A DNA stretch of 64,000 nucleotides, taken from the NCBI RefSeq assembly GCF_015476655.1, contig NZ_JABFHF010000001.1, positions 310,001 through 374,000 on the forward strand, written 5' to 3'. The notes beneath the pieces are model-generated. The model made no database searches. It was given only the letters and a program-made list of their open reading frames with translations, and was not told the DNA's origin. Shown here one piece after another: positions 26,362-36,023 of this stretch (position 1 is its first letter; each line of letters opens with the position of its first letter). Source of the stretch: Aquiflexum lacus. GTDB lineage: Bacteria > Bacteroidota > Bacteroidia > Cytophagales > Cyclobacteriaceae. Made by a program: the position numbers and the translations under genes.

Positions 26362-27318
26362 ATGAAAAATAAAATAACTGGCTTACATCACGTTACTGCA
26401 TTGGCCTCCGACACAAAAAAAAACCTTGATTTTTATGCAGGAATTCTAGGTTTAAGAATGGTTAAAAAGACCATCAATTTTGACGCACCTGATGTCTATC
26501 ATCTTTACTATGGTGATGAAGTAGGAAATCCAGGAACAATCATGACTTTCTTCCCTTACACGGGATTGGTGAGGGGAAGAAAGGGGAAAGGACAACTCAC
26601 AGTGACATCCTTTTCCATTCCGGAAAATTCACTTGATTACTGGATGAAGCGACTTGAAAGATTTAATATCCCTTTTGAGAGTCCGCAACAAAGATTTGAT
26701 AATGAAGTTTTCATTTATTTTGAGGATACTGACGGTTTAGGAATTGAATTGGTAGCCAATAATACCGATACTAGAAAGGGGTTTACTTATGGTCAAATCC
26801 CGATAGAATATGCAGTGAAAGGATTTTATGGTGTATCGCTTAGTGAAGAAGGTTATGAGAAAACCGCCAACTTATTAATGGATAAAATGGACCATAAACT
26901 CATAAGCCAAAAGGAAAATCTTTTCCGATTTTCGGCCAGTGGTAAGGCAGGAGATTTTGTAGATATTATTTGCTTACCTGATAGTTTACGTGGAGTAGGA
27001 GGAAGTGGGACAGTGCATCATTTGGCATTTGCAACAGAAAATGATCAAAGTCAAAAAGAAGTAAGAGAAAGGTTACTAACGAATGGATTGAATGTGACGC
27101 CTATGCTAGACCGTCAATATTTTCACTCTATATATTTTCGTGAGCCAGGAGGAATTTTATTTGAAGTGGCTACCAGTGATATTGGTTTCACACTCGATGA
27201 GCCGAAAGAACATTTAGGTGAATCTTTAAAACTTCCAAGTTGGGAAGAAAGTAATCGAAGTATAATTGAAAATGGACTTATTCCTATCCAGCTTAATATT
27301 GAAAAATTTCATGACTAA
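26362..27318 (+). CDS. mhqO: Ring-cleaving dioxygenase of the glyoxalase superfamily (MhqO-like)
   Basis: The 318-residue protein has two VOC modules. The first opens ITGLHHVTALASDTKKNLDF and the second has SGTVHHLAFATENDQ, with later metal-ligand candidates in a segment ending ILFEVATSDIGF. Length, motif order and the following esterase match MhqO, which in Bacillus takes part in quinone and hydroquinone detoxification. The metal and substrate are inferred from the family. Its stop overlaps the next start (TAATG). Confidence 0.82.
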   Translation: MKNKITGLHHVTALASDTKKNLDFYAGILGLRMVKKTINFDAPDVYHLYYGDEVGNPGTIMTFFPYTGLVRGRKGKGQLTVTSFSIPENSLDYWMKRLERFNIPFESPQQRFDNEVFIYFEDTDGLGIELVANNTDTRKGFTYGQIPIEYAVKGFYGVSLSEEGYEKTANLLMDKMDHKLISQKENLFRFSASGKAGDFVDIICLPDSLRGVGGSGTVHHLAFATENDQSQKEVRERLLTNGLNVTPMLDRQYFHSIYFREPGGILFEVATSDIGFTLDEPKEHLGESLKLPSWEESNRSIIENGLIPIQLNIEKFHD

Positions 27319-27929
27319 TGCATAGTTATCAAATACTTGAAAAAGGCTCACCTTTGCATCAAGCTAAGAAAGCCATTATCCTACTTCACGGCCGCGGTGG
27401 AAGTGCACAAGATATTATTTCCCTCGCAGATGAATTTTGTGACGACACGTTTTATTTGGCAGCACCCCAGGCAACCAACAACTCTTGGTATCCATATAGC
27501 TTTTTAGCACCAGAAAACAGCAATGAGCCATGGTTATCAACTGCTGTAGAAATTGTTTCTAGACTTATAAATGAAACTTCATCCGTCATTGGAATTGAAA
27601 ATATATACCTAATGGGTTTTTCGCAAGGCGCTTGTTTGACTTTAGAAGTCGCAGCACAACAAGCAAAGCCTTATGCTGGTATAGCCGCTTTCACAGGCGG
27701 ATTAATTGGTTTGACTTTAAATTTAAAGAAGTATCAAGGAGATTTTTCGGGAGCGAAAGTGTTTATTGGAAATAGTGATATTGACCCTCATGTTCCTCTA
27801 ATCCGAAGTGAAGAAAGTAAAAGTATTCTTAAAAAACTTGGGGCAGAAGTCATTTTAAAAGTGTATCCCAATATGCCTCATACCATTAATATTGATGAAA
27901 TAGATATGGTCAAAAAAATAATGTTTTGA
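27318..27929 (+). CDS. mhqD: Alpha/beta hydrolase, MhqD-like carboxylesterase
   Basis: The 203-residue protein is a phospholipase/carboxylesterase-type hydrolase. The oxyanion region is ILLHGRGGSAQDI, the nucleophile lies in GFSQGA (about residue 99), the acid in NSDIDPHVP and the His in PNMPHTI near the C-terminus, so the triad is complete. The one-base overlap with the dioxygenase gene shows tight coupling, as in MhqO-MhqD pairs. It probably hydrolyses a product of ring cleavage or an aryl ester. Confidence 0.82.
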   Translation: MHSYQILEKGSPLHQAKKAIILLHGRGGSAQDIISLADEFCDDTFYLAAPQATNNSWYPYSFLAPENSNEPWLSTAVEIVSRLINETSSVIGIENIYLMGFSQGACLTLEVAAQQAKPYAGIAAFTGGLIGLTLNLKKYQGDFSGAKVFIGNSDIDPHVPLIRSEESKSILKKLGAEVILKVYPNMPHTINIDEIDMVKKIMF

Positions 27930-28084
27930 TGAGTATTATGGACCGACGGATAGATCTAAGTTCAGAACCAATGACAAATGAAATGCTTTAAAAACTAAAA
28001 AAACTATTTTTTATAACGGATCAAGTGACGAACCCCTTCTAAAAAATAATTTCAAAATTTTATAAATTTTTTTTGAATAAAATT

Positions 28085-28113
28085 TGTAAATGAACAATGT
28101 TCATTTACATTTG
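28085..28113 (+). promoter_or_regulatory. Perfect 25-bp palindrome and -7 box before TetR
   Basis: TGTAAATGAACA (28085-28096), one central A, and TGTTCATTTACA (28098-28109) form a perfect palindrome. TACATTTG at 28106-28113, a match to TAnnTTTG, overlaps its right arm. A protein bound here would block the promoter, so autorepression by the TetR protein encoded at 28133 is likely. A degenerate version lies before the efflux operon at 28764-28788. Confidence 0.8.
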
Positions 28114-28132
28114 TAAAATATTGTTGGATAAC

Positions 28133-28762
28133 ATGGGAGTTTCAGAAAGAAAAGCGAAAGAAAAGGAAGAACTTAAGTCTTTGATACTTAAAGCAGCTCA
28201 GAAACTGTTTTTAGAGAAGGGAATTGAGCAAACCTCCATAAGGAAAATTGCCAATGAAATTGAATACAGCCCAGGTACAGTTTATTTCTATTACAAGGAT
28301 AAAAATGACATTCTTTATGATATTCATTCGCAGGGATTTCGGAAGCTTAGTCATGAATTGAAAGTTTTATTTAATGTTTCTGATCCCATGGAAAGAATTA
28401 TAGCCCTAGGTCGTGTTTATTTGAATTTTGCCATTGAAAACCCTGATTTATATGATCTTATGTTTAATATGAAAGCTCCTATGGATTTTTTGAACTCTAT
28501 ACACCAACAGGATTGGAATGAAGGTATAGGGACGTTCGATGTTCTGAAGACAACAATCAATCAATGCATGGAAAAAGGATATTTCAAAGGTCATGAATTA
28601 GAAGCACTTTCATTTTCTGTCTGGAGTTTGGTTCACGGAATTGCTTCCTTAAATATTAGCCAGCGGATTAGGGGCGTTAATTTAAAAGAACCCGAAATGA
28701 TGGTGATGAAAAGTTATGAGGAATTTATAATGTTATTATATAAAGGTAAAAAAATTTATTAG
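28133..28762 (+). CDS. TetR/AcrR family regulator of the second efflux operon
   Basis: I use the ATG at 28133 (MGVSERKAKEKEEL; 209 residues); a TTG/ATG further upstream would lie in the operator. The helix-turn-helix is at about 15-62 (KLFLEKGIEQTSIRKIANEI; SPGTVYFYYKDKNDIL). The C-terminal half matches the WHG-type domain of TetR proteins. It is about half identical by eye to the TetR at 36024-36641, sharing runs such as SDPMERI and DLMFNMKAPM. It lies 35 bp before the efflux operon. Confidence 0.9.
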   Translation: MGVSERKAKEKEELKSLILKAAQKLFLEKGIEQTSIRKIANEIEYSPGTVYFYYKDKNDILYDIHSQGFRKLSHELKVLFNVSDPMERIIALGRVYLNFAIENPDLYDLMFNMKAPMDFLNSIHQQDWNEGIGTFDVLKTTINQCMEKGYFKGHELEALSFSVWSLVHGIASLNISQRIRGVNLKEPEMMVMKSYEEFIMLLYKGKKIY

Positions 28763-28763
28763 T

Positions 28764-28788
28764 TAATGAACATAGTTTATTTAAAAAA
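28764..28788 (+). promoter_or_regulatory. Degenerate copy of the TetR palindrome before the efflux operon
   Basis: GTTAATGAACA, then TAGTTTATTTAAA, matches the left arm of the 28085 palindrome well (AATGAACA is intact) and the right arm partly. It lies just after the TetR stop and before the TolC-like gene, as a weaker operator for the pump would. Confidence 0.4.
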
Positions 28789-28797
28789 CATCATTCA

Positions 28798-30144
28798 ATG
28801 AATAAAAAATTAATACTATTGATATCTAGCTTGCTGGTTGTTAATACATCAAAAGGTCAGACTAATCTGGACCGGTACATAAAAGAAGGATTTGAAAACA
28901 ATCAATCTATTCAGCAACAACAATTCTATTTAGATAAAAGCATATATGCTTTAAAGGAGGCAAAAAGCCTCTTTTTGCCAAATGTGAGTTTATTAGCTGA
29001 TTATTTTCAGGCAGATGGTGGTAGAACGATAGATTTCCCCACAGGGGATTTGTTCAATCCCGTCTACAATTCTTTAAACCAAATTACAGGTTCCAATAAT
29101 TTTCCATTATTGGAAAATCAAACAATATTACTTAACCCTGATAATTTTTACGATATAAAATTCAGGGCGACCCAACCTATATTGAACTTAGAAATTGAAT
29201 TCAACCGAAGGATTAAGCGCAATCAAGTAACTATACAGCAGGTTGAAATTGATTTATACAAGCGGGAACTAGCAAAGGAAATTAAGTTAGGCTATTTCAA
29301 ATATTTACAATCTGTAGAAGCCATAAAAATCTATGATATCGCACTTAGATTGGCAGAAGAAAATAAAAGAATTAATGAATCATTGTACAACAATGATAAA
29401 GTCAATAGGACAGTAGTATTAAGAGCTGAAAATGAAATCATCAGATTTAAAGCCTTAAGAGAAAGCGCTCAACAAACCTCAAATAATGCGAAAGCATACT
29501 TTAACTTTTTGTTAAACAAGGATTTAAAAAGTCCAATTTCTATAGATTCCATTTATCAGGCTGAAGCTGTGGATTATAGCGAAGTTGAAGGGATCTCTGG
29601 AAGAGAAGAGTTATTAAAACTTCAGGTATCAGAAAAAATAAACGAAAATCTTATAGGTTTATCAAAGTCATTTATAGTCCCAAAAATGAATGCCTTCATA
29701 GACTTAGGATCACAAGGATTTGATTGGCAATTTGACAATAAAACAAGCTATTATTTTTTAGGTGTTTCAATGCAGTGGAATCTATTTGCATCTGGAAGAA
29801 ACCAACATAGGATTAAGCAAGCGCAAATCGATCAAAAGATTATCAATTCACAGACTGACTATGTTTCCTTACAACTTCAATTACAATTGACTAATGCGAT
29901 TAACGATTACAAGGCAGCTCTATTTAACTATCAATCTGCAGTATTTGCCTATAATACATCAACTAAGTTTTACTCTGATATTTTGCGCTTGTACAAAGAA
30001 GGACAATCATTGTTTGTCGAGCTATTAGATGCACAGAACCAATTAGTTCAGTCAGAATTGCAAGTGAATATTTCACTCTATGATACTTACATAAAATCGG
30101 CTGAAATAGAAAGAGCAAATGCATCTTTTAACATTAATAATTAA
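28798..30144 (+). CDS. TolC-family outer membrane efflux protein
   Basis: The 448-residue protein has a signal peptide (residues 1-20, ending SKGQ) and long helical repeats. EGFENNQSIQQQQFYL near the start and LYKEGQSLFVELLDAQNQLV near the end are the conserved TolC segments. It is the outer membrane part of the pump encoded with the next two genes, which follow at 5 and 7 bp. Confidence 0.88.
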   Translation: MNKKLILLISSLLVVNTSKGQTNLDRYIKEGFENNQSIQQQQFYLDKSIYALKEAKSLFLPNVSLLADYFQADGGRTIDFPTGDLFNPVYNSLNQITGSNNFPLLENQTILLNPDNFYDIKFRATQPILNLEIEFNRRIKRNQVTIQQVEIDLYKRELAKEIKLGYFKYLQSVEAIKIYDIALRLAEENKRINESLYNNDKVNRTVVLRAENEIIRFKALRESAQQTSNNAKAYFNFLLNKDLKSPISIDSIYQAEAVDYSEVEGISGREELLKLQVSEKINENLIGLSKSFIVPKMNAFIDLGSQGFDWQFDNKTSYYFLGVSMQWNLFASGRNQHRIKQAQIDQKIINSQTDYVSLQLQLQLTNAINDYKAALFNYQSAVFAYNTSTKFYSDILRLYKEGQSLFVELLDAQNQLVQSELQVNISLYDTYIKSAEIERANASFNINN

Positions 30145-30149
30145 AAACC

Positions 30150-31196
30150 ATGAAACTTAAAAAACTAATACTAATTCTTATTTTCTCTTTAAACCTCCTT
30201 GGTTGCAAAAAAGAAGAAAATTCTGAAAATGAATTCAATGTATCCGAAACTATTGCTGTAAGTACCTTCAAAGTTGTACAATCAGAAAGTAGGGTAAAGA
30301 TTAAAAGCACCGGAATGCTTACCACAGAGAATGAAGCAAAATATGGCTTTAAAATTGGAGGGGTTATAGACAGGATTTTAGTTAATGAAGGTGAGTATTT
30401 TAAAAAAGGAAAACTTTTGGCAACGCTCAAAACTGAGGAAATTGATGCAGGATTTGAGCAAGCCAAATTGGGACTGGAAAAAGCGGAACGAGATCTTAGA
30501 AGGTTATCAAATCTTTACAAAGACAGTGTTGCAACCCTGGAACAATTTCAAAATACAAAAACAGCTTTTGAAATATCCCAAAAGCAACTTGAGTCAGTTG
30601 CATTTGATAAAAAATACGCATTCATATATGCTACTTCCGATGGATTTGTAACCAAAAAAATAGCTAATGAAGGAGAAATTGTAGGAAGTGGCGTTCCTGT
30701 TTTAGCTATCAACGAAAATAAAAACAATGAATGGATTTTAAAGGTAGGATTATCTGACAAAGATTGGGCAATGGTAGAAACTGGTAACTCGGCCCAGATT
30801 TTCTTTGACTCCTTCCCCGATGAAATTTTTGATGGTGTTGTCTCAAGAAAATCTCTTGCTGCGGATATTGGAACAGGTTCCTTTCAGGTTGAGGTAAAGA
30901 TTAACAGCAAAAATACAATTCCAGCAATAGGTATGTTTGGAAAGGCTGTAATTGAAACTAACGCTATACAGAAGTATAATTTAATTCCATACGATGCATT
31001 AATAGAAGCTGATGGAAAAAGTGCTTTCGTTTTTGTACCACTACCCGGTGGGAAAGTAAAGCGCCAAGCGATAGAAATCTCAAATTTTGACAATTACGGA
31101 GTTCAGGTAAAATCAGGCTTAATTGGAATAGATGAGATTGTTCTCACTAATTCGCCTTTCCTGAATGAAAGTTCAAAAATCACCATAATTAAATAA
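30150..31196 (+). CDS. RND periplasmic adaptor lipoprotein (HlyD/AcrA family)
   Basis: The 348-residue protein is a lipoprotein: the signal peptide ends in LLGC with Cys19 followed by KKEE. The lipoyl halves are visible at about 75-95 (GGVIDRILVNEGEYFKKGKL) and 150-180 (FIYATSDGFVTKKIANEGEI), with a short helical hairpin between them, then the beta-barrel and C-terminal domains. Unlike the adaptor of the first pump, it is anchored by lipid. Confidence 0.88.
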   Translation: MKLKKLILILIFSLNLLGCKKEENSENEFNVSETIAVSTFKVVQSESRVKIKSTGMLTTENEAKYGFKIGGVIDRILVNEGEYFKKGKLLATLKTEEIDAGFEQAKLGLEKAERDLRRLSNLYKDSVATLEQFQNTKTAFEISQKQLESVAFDKKYAFIYATSDGFVTKKIANEGEIVGSGVPVLAINENKNNEWILKVGLSDKDWAMVETGNSAQIFFDSFPDEIFDGVVSRKSLAADIGTGSFQVEVKINSKNTIPAIGMFGKAVIETNAIQKYNLIPYDALIEADGKSAFVFVPLPGGKVKRQAIEISNFDNYGVQVKSGLIGIDEIVLTNSPFLNESSKITIIK

Positions 31197-31203
31197 AGAG
31201 AAT

Positions 31204-34200
31204 ATGAATTTGACTAATTTCTCGGTAAAAAATTACCAGTTTACGCTTGTAGTTTTTGTAATGGTGGCAGTTGTTGGTTTGGTTACATTGTTGACTATGC
31301 CTAGGGCAGAAGATCCTCAAATTAACCCACCAACATATCCAATAATCATAGTATACCCTGGCACAAGTCCTCAGGACATGGAAGAGTTGGTGGTAAAACC
31401 CATTGAAAATAAGATTTATGAATTAGAAAATATTGACCGAATAGTTACTTCAATCGAGGATGGGTTAGCAGTTATTCGTGTAGAATTCAGATATGGGGTT
31501 GATATTGATAACAAATATCAGGAAGTAGTTAGAGAAATTAATGCGCTCCGAACAGATTTACCTGAAGATATATTAAGTATCGAAATAAGAAAAGTTGATC
31601 CAAGTGATGTAAATATCCTACAAGTTGCTTTGGTCAGTGAAAACGCATCGTATGCTGAGTTGAAAAACCAGGCAGATGATTTGAAAGATAGATTAGAGAA
31701 AGTTGTAGATCTTAAAAAAGTAAAAGTATCAGGTGTTTCTGACGAGGAAGTTAGAATTGATTTGCAACTGGATAAACTTGCAGAATATAATATACCTCTC
31801 AACCTTGTTCTGGCTAGTATTCAAAGTGAATCTGTAAATATTCCGGGAGGCCAGTTAACTGCAGGCAATAAAACCTTCAATGTAAAAACCAGTGGAAAAT
31901 TTATTGACATAAATGATATAGAGGGTACAGTAATTTTCAATGCAAACGGAAAAATTATTTATCTGAAAGATGTTGCAGATGTTGGATTTAGAAATGAATC
32001 TGAGAAACATATTACCAGATTAAACGGATATCGCTCAGTTTTGGTAAATGCAGCACAAAAGGTCGGCACTAACATCAGTAGTACACAAGACAAATATCTT
32101 CCTATATTAAAAGAGTTTGAAGAAGCTTTACCATCCAATATTAAAATTGTAAACCATTTCGATCAGGCAGAAAATGTGAAGATCCGTTTATCTGGCTTAG
32201 GTGTTGATTTTTTAATAGCCATTGTACTTGTTCTTTTCACTTTATCCCCTTTAGGTGTTAGAGCTTCATTTGTAGTAATGCTTGCGATACCACTGTCCTT
32301 GGCTTTAGGTCTGGTTGGTTTGAATGCCTTTGGTATTTCACTTAATCAGTTGAGCATTGTAGGGTTAGTGGTTTCCCTAGGTTTACTGGTTGATGATAGC
32401 ATTGTAGTCGTTGAAAACATTGAGCGTTGGTTGCGAGATGGGTTTTCACGTAATGAAGCGGCTATTAAGGCTACCAAGCAAATAACAATTCCTGTAATTG
32501 CAACGACTTCCACTTTGGTCATTGCTTTTTTACCACTTGTTTTCCTACCAGGTGGCCCTGGGGAATTTGTGAGGGGATTGCCATTAGCCGTAATTTCAAC
32601 TGTTACTGCTTCCATGTTAGTTTCCCTGACTGTTGTCCCTTTTTTAGCGAGTAGGTTTCTTAAGGAACACGAAAATCCTGAAGGAAATTTTATTTTGAGA
32701 TTAGTGAAAAGAGCTATTGCAGCAACTTATGCAAAAGTGATGAAACGTGCTTTGAAAAGGCCATTAGCAACCCTGGTGATTTCTGCTGTTTTGTTCTTTG
32801 GATCACTTATTCTCTTTCCAGTTATTGGATTTAAACTATTCCCGACTTCAGAAAAACCCATATTCTTAATTAATATTAAAATGCCACTTCAAACCAGTAT
32901 ATATGAAGGCAACAGGATTACTAAAATTGTTGAAGACAATCTCAAAACTAACGAACTTGTTAAGTATTTTACGACAAATGTAGGAAAAGGTAATCCTCAA
33001 ATATATTATAATGTCCCCCAACAAGAAGAAAAGTTTGACTTTGCTCAAATTTTTGTTCAGCTTGATAACTATACCAAACCGGTAGTTAAAAATAAGCTTA
33101 TCAATGATTTAAGGACACAGTTTAAGGATTTCCCTTATGCTAAAATAGAGATTATTGATTTTGAGCAAGGTCCTCCTATTGAAGCACCGATTTCTATTAG
33201 AGTATTTGGTGACAATTTAGACACATTGCGCAGGTTGTCTTTTGAAGTTGAAGAAATTCTTAGTGCCAATAAAGGGTCTATCTATGTAAATAATGAATTG
33301 AATACCTTAAAAACAGACATTAAAGTAAATATCAATAGAGAAAAAGCAAGAACCCTTGGCATTCTAACAGCTGATATCGATAGAACCATTCGACTTGCAG
33401 TTGCAGGTTTAAACCTGGGCACATATACAAATGATGATGGTGATGAGTATAATATAACTATTGGTGTTCCAAAGGAAAAATTTGCGACATTAAACTCTTT
33501 GGAGAATTTGTTTGTGAACAATTTGGCAGGTGCTGCAATTCCCCTAAATCAAATTGCAAGTATTGATTTCGAAACTTCACCAACTAGCATTAACCACTTT
33601 AATAAAAATCGGTTTGTGAAAGTTACATCTTCCACCCAAAAGGACGTTCTCGCAAATGATGTTTTGAAAGATGTTTTGCCTTTGCTGGATCAAATTAAAT
33701 TCCCAAATGGATATTATTATAAGTTATCAGGTGAAGCGGAAAGTGAAGATGATGCTTTTGGTGGTAGTTTTATAACCGTAATTATTCTCACTGTTTTCCT
33801 TTTTATCGCAGTTTTAATTCTTCAGTTTAAAACTTTTAAAGGTTTGATTATTGTTCTGTCCGTTATTCCTTTGGGTGTCATTGGAGGGGTTACCATGCTA
33901 TGGATTACAGGAAATCCCATGTCATTCATTGCTATCATTGGTTTCATTGGTTTGGCCGGAATAGAAGTGAAAAATTCAATTTTATTGGTTGATTTTACAG
34001 ATCAACTCAGGAAAGAAGGTACAGAATTAAATTTAGCGATACAACAAGCAGGAGAGATTCGTTTTTTACCGGTCATTCTAACTGCAATTACTGCTATTGG
34101 TGGTTTGATACCATTAGCAATTAATCCAAATCCTCTAATTTCCCCTTTGGCGCTTGTTCTAATTGGTGGACTTTTGAGTTCTACACTACTTTCTAGGATC

Positions 34201-34254
34201 GTGACTCCGGTTATGTACAAATTAATACCACCCAATATAAATTCACTGAAATAA
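31204..34254 (+). CDS. RND efflux permease (AcrB/HAE1 type)
   Basis: The 1016-residue inner membrane pump begins MNLTNFSVKNYQFTLVVFVM and has IVYPGTSPQDMEELV, twelve membrane segments and two large periplasmic loops. The proton-relay acids are kept in segment 4 (LGLLVDDSIVVVENIERW), and the C-terminal half has GFIGLAGIEVKNSILLVDF. The substrate is unknown. It is the last gene of the three-gene pump operon; an outer membrane protein gene follows after about 190 bp. Confidence 0.92.
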   Translation: MNLTNFSVKNYQFTLVVFVMVAVVGLVTLLTMPRAEDPQINPPTYPIIIVYPGTSPQDMEELVVKPIENKIYELENIDRIVTSIEDGLAVIRVEFRYGVDIDNKYQEVVREINALRTDLPEDILSIEIRKVDPSDVNILQVALVSENASYAELKNQADDLKDRLEKVVDLKKVKVSGVSDEEVRIDLQLDKLAEYNIPLNLVLASIQSESVNIPGGQLTAGNKTFNVKTSGKFIDINDIEGTVIFNANGKIIYLKDVADVGFRNESEKHITRLNGYRSVLVNAAQKVGTNISSTQDKYLPILKEFEEALPSNIKIVNHFDQAENVKIRLSGLGVDFLIAIVLVLFTLSPLGVRASFVVMLAIPLSLALGLVGLNAFGISLNQLSIVGLVVSLGLLVDDSIVVVENIERWLRDGFSRNEAAIKATKQITIPVIATTSTLVIAFLPLVFLPGGPGEFVRGLPLAVISTVTASMLVSLTVVPFLASRFLKEHENPEGNFILRLVKRAIAATYAKVMKRALKRPLATLVISAVLFFGSLILFPVIGFKLFPTSEKPIFLINIKMPLQTSIYEGNRITKIVEDNLKTNELVKYFTTNVGKGNPQIYYNVPQQEEKFDFAQIFVQLDNYTKPVVKNKLINDLRTQFKDFPYAKIEIIDFEQGPPIEAPISIRVFGDNLDTLRRLSFEVEEILSANKGSIYVNNELNTLKTDIKVNINREKARTLGILTADIDRTIRLAVAGLNLGTYTNDDGDEYNITIGVPKEKFATLNSLENLFVNNLAGAAIPLNQIASIDFETSPTSINHFNKNRFVKVTSSTQKDVLANDVLKDVLPLLDQIKFPNGYYYKLSGEAESEDDAFGGSFITVIILTVFLFIAVLILQFKTFKGLIIVLSVIPLGVIGGVTMLWITGNPMSFIAIIGFIGLAGIEVKNSILLVDFTDQLRKEGTELNLAIQQAGEIRFLPVILTAITAIGGLIPLAINPNPLISPLALVLIGGLLSSTLLSRIVTPVMYKLIPPNINSLK

Positions 34255-34443
34255 AAACCTTGGAAACTAAAAAAGACATACTCCTTCCAAATAACATTAA
34301 AGTACAAGGATAAGATTAATGAAGAGGTTTTGAAGGTGTTTCTTTGTTTGGACCAATCGAGGTATGGACTAGAGTAAAATAAAATTTAAAATCAAAAATA
34401 AAATAGGAATTCATTCTTGGTTAAAACTAAATAGAGCAAAAAA

Positions 34444-35079
34444 ATGAAAAAAATTATTTTAACAATCCTAATATTGCTTACAACCAATATTTATCTTTTT
34501 TCTCAAGATAAAAAGGCTTCAAGTATGTATTTTGGAGCACTTACTGGAACAAAAATCAATGATTTCAACAATCATTTTGCGTTGGATGTAGACCCCTTAC
34601 TGTATTCGTTTTCTATTGGAGCAGGCGCTGCATGGACAAAAAATAATTATGTTGTCGGGTTTGATTTTTTATACTCTGCAGCCCAGAATGATAACAGTGA
34701 AGGAGAAATTCAATATGTAGGATTTAGCAATACTTTGTCTCTTGGATATAATGTTTCTAAAAGTAAGATCTGGAAAATCGAACCAAATTTGGGAGTCGTG
34801 ATAAATAATAATCAGTTAATAGTCCAAAATAAAAATAATACTATATTTCAAAATTTAGTTAATAACCAACTTTCTGGAAATATTGGATTGAATGTAAAAG
34901 CTGTTGGGAACAACGGACTTTTTACAGGCTTGAAAATAGGATATATAATTCCGTTCTCAGGAGAAACAGAATGGGAAAATAAAGTAGATGGTACTGCTAG
35001 CGGATTAAAGGATAATGTTGGTTCATTTTATGTCCAACTTAACTTAGGTGGATTATTAAATCTTAATAATGAAAAATAA
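34444..35079 (+). CDS. Outer membrane beta-barrel-like protein
   Basis: The 211-residue protein has a signal peptide (hydrophobic residues 4-18, ending LFSQ) and a mature part made of short alternating strands (YFGALTGTKIND, VVGFDFLYSAAQN, LSLGYNVSKSK), ending in an amphipathic strand (FYVQLNLGGLLNL). This is the pattern of small porin-like or OmpA-like barrels. Function unknown. Its end overlaps the patatin gene by 11 bp. Confidence 0.65.
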   Translation: MKKIILTILILLTTNIYLFSQDKKASSMYFGALTGTKINDFNNHFALDVDPLLYSFSIGAGAAWTKNNYVVGFDFLYSAAQNDNSEGEIQYVGFSNTLSLGYNVSKSKIWKIEPNLGVVINNNQLIVQNKNNTIFQNLVNNQLSGNIGLNVKAVGNNGLFTGLKIGYIIPFSGETEWENKVDGTASGLKDNVGSFYVQLNLGGLLNLNNEK

Positions 35080-35962
35080 ATACACCTTACCATTTATGGT
35101 TTCCTTAATTGGCCTATTTTCCTGTAGTAAAGGATTGAATTATATAGCTGAAGATACTCCTATTGCTTTATCAGAAATATCAGAATTTAATCAAAAGCCC
35201 AAGATTGCATTAGTTTTGGGAAGTGGTGGTCCAAGAGGTTATGCCCATATAGGTATCTTAAAAGTTTTAGAAAAAAATAACATTCAGGTAGATTTAGTGA
35301 TAGGTTCAAGTGTAGGAGCTTTGATTGGTGCATTTTGGGCTGCCGGTTACAGTGCTGAAGAAATTTCTAAAGTTGCTGCAGAAGGAGGTCCGTTAACGTT
35401 ATTTGATTTTTCACCATTTCTAAATAAAGGATGGATCAAAGGTCAGCGCCTACAAGATTTTGTAAATAATCGTTTTGATAACATTGGCATACAAGATTTA
35501 CAAAGGAAATTAATTGTCGTGGCCACGAGGGAAAGTGATGGGAAAGCTACATATTTTCAGCAAGGCAATCTAGGGGTTGCAATACGTGCATCAAGTGCTG
35601 TATTAAATGTTTTTCAACCTGTAGGCATCAACAATATTAGTTATATTGATGGTGACGAATCTCTGCCCGTTGCTGTTGAAGCCGCTTGTCAAGCAGGGGC
35701 GGAATTTATAATCGCAGTAGATGTATCTGCAAGAGAAGGGTCTGCTCCATCAGGTACTTCTAAAAAGCAAATGGAAAAAGATTTTAGGCGTAGGTCCCGT
35801 ATCAATCCGCAGGTACAAATGGCTGATTTCTTATTTCACCCAGACTTGGAATATAATGCAGGTCCTTGGAGAAAATATTTTATCAATGCAGAACTTGAAG
35901 GTGAACGATATGCAAATAGTTTAATTGAAGAACTGAAAATTGCTTTGAATAAAAGTTTATAA
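35069..35962 (+). CDS. Patatin-like phospholipase, lipoprotein
   Basis: The 297-residue protein has a lipoprotein signal (GLFSC, Cys at about 19). The patatin domain begins at about 47 with LVLGSGGPRGYAHIGILKVL (oxyanion loop GGxRG), the nucleophile Ser is in GSSVGALIGAFWAAGY (GxSxG), and the dyad Asp is in DGDESLPV, with DGD instead of the usual DGG/A. It is predicted to hydrolyse acyl esters of lipids in the envelope. It overlaps the barrel-protein gene upstream, so the two are coupled. Confidence 0.85.
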   Translation: MKNKYTLPFMVSLIGLFSCSKGLNYIAEDTPIALSEISEFNQKPKIALVLGSGGPRGYAHIGILKVLEKNNIQVDLVIGSSVGALIGAFWAAGYSAEEISKVAAEGGPLTLFDFSPFLNKGWIKGQRLQDFVNNRFDNIGIQDLQRKLIVVATRESDGKATYFQQGNLGVAIRASSAVLNVFQPVGINNISYIDGDESLPVAVEAACQAGAEFIIAVDVSAREGSAPSGTSKKQMEKDFRRRSRINPQVQMADFLFHPDLEYNAGPWRKYFINAELEGERYANSLIEELKIALNKSL

Positions 35963-36023
35963 TCTTTTTTTCCTTTAGGAGAAACAGAGAGGTATATAAA
36001 GTATTTCCCCAAAGGCTAAGCAA

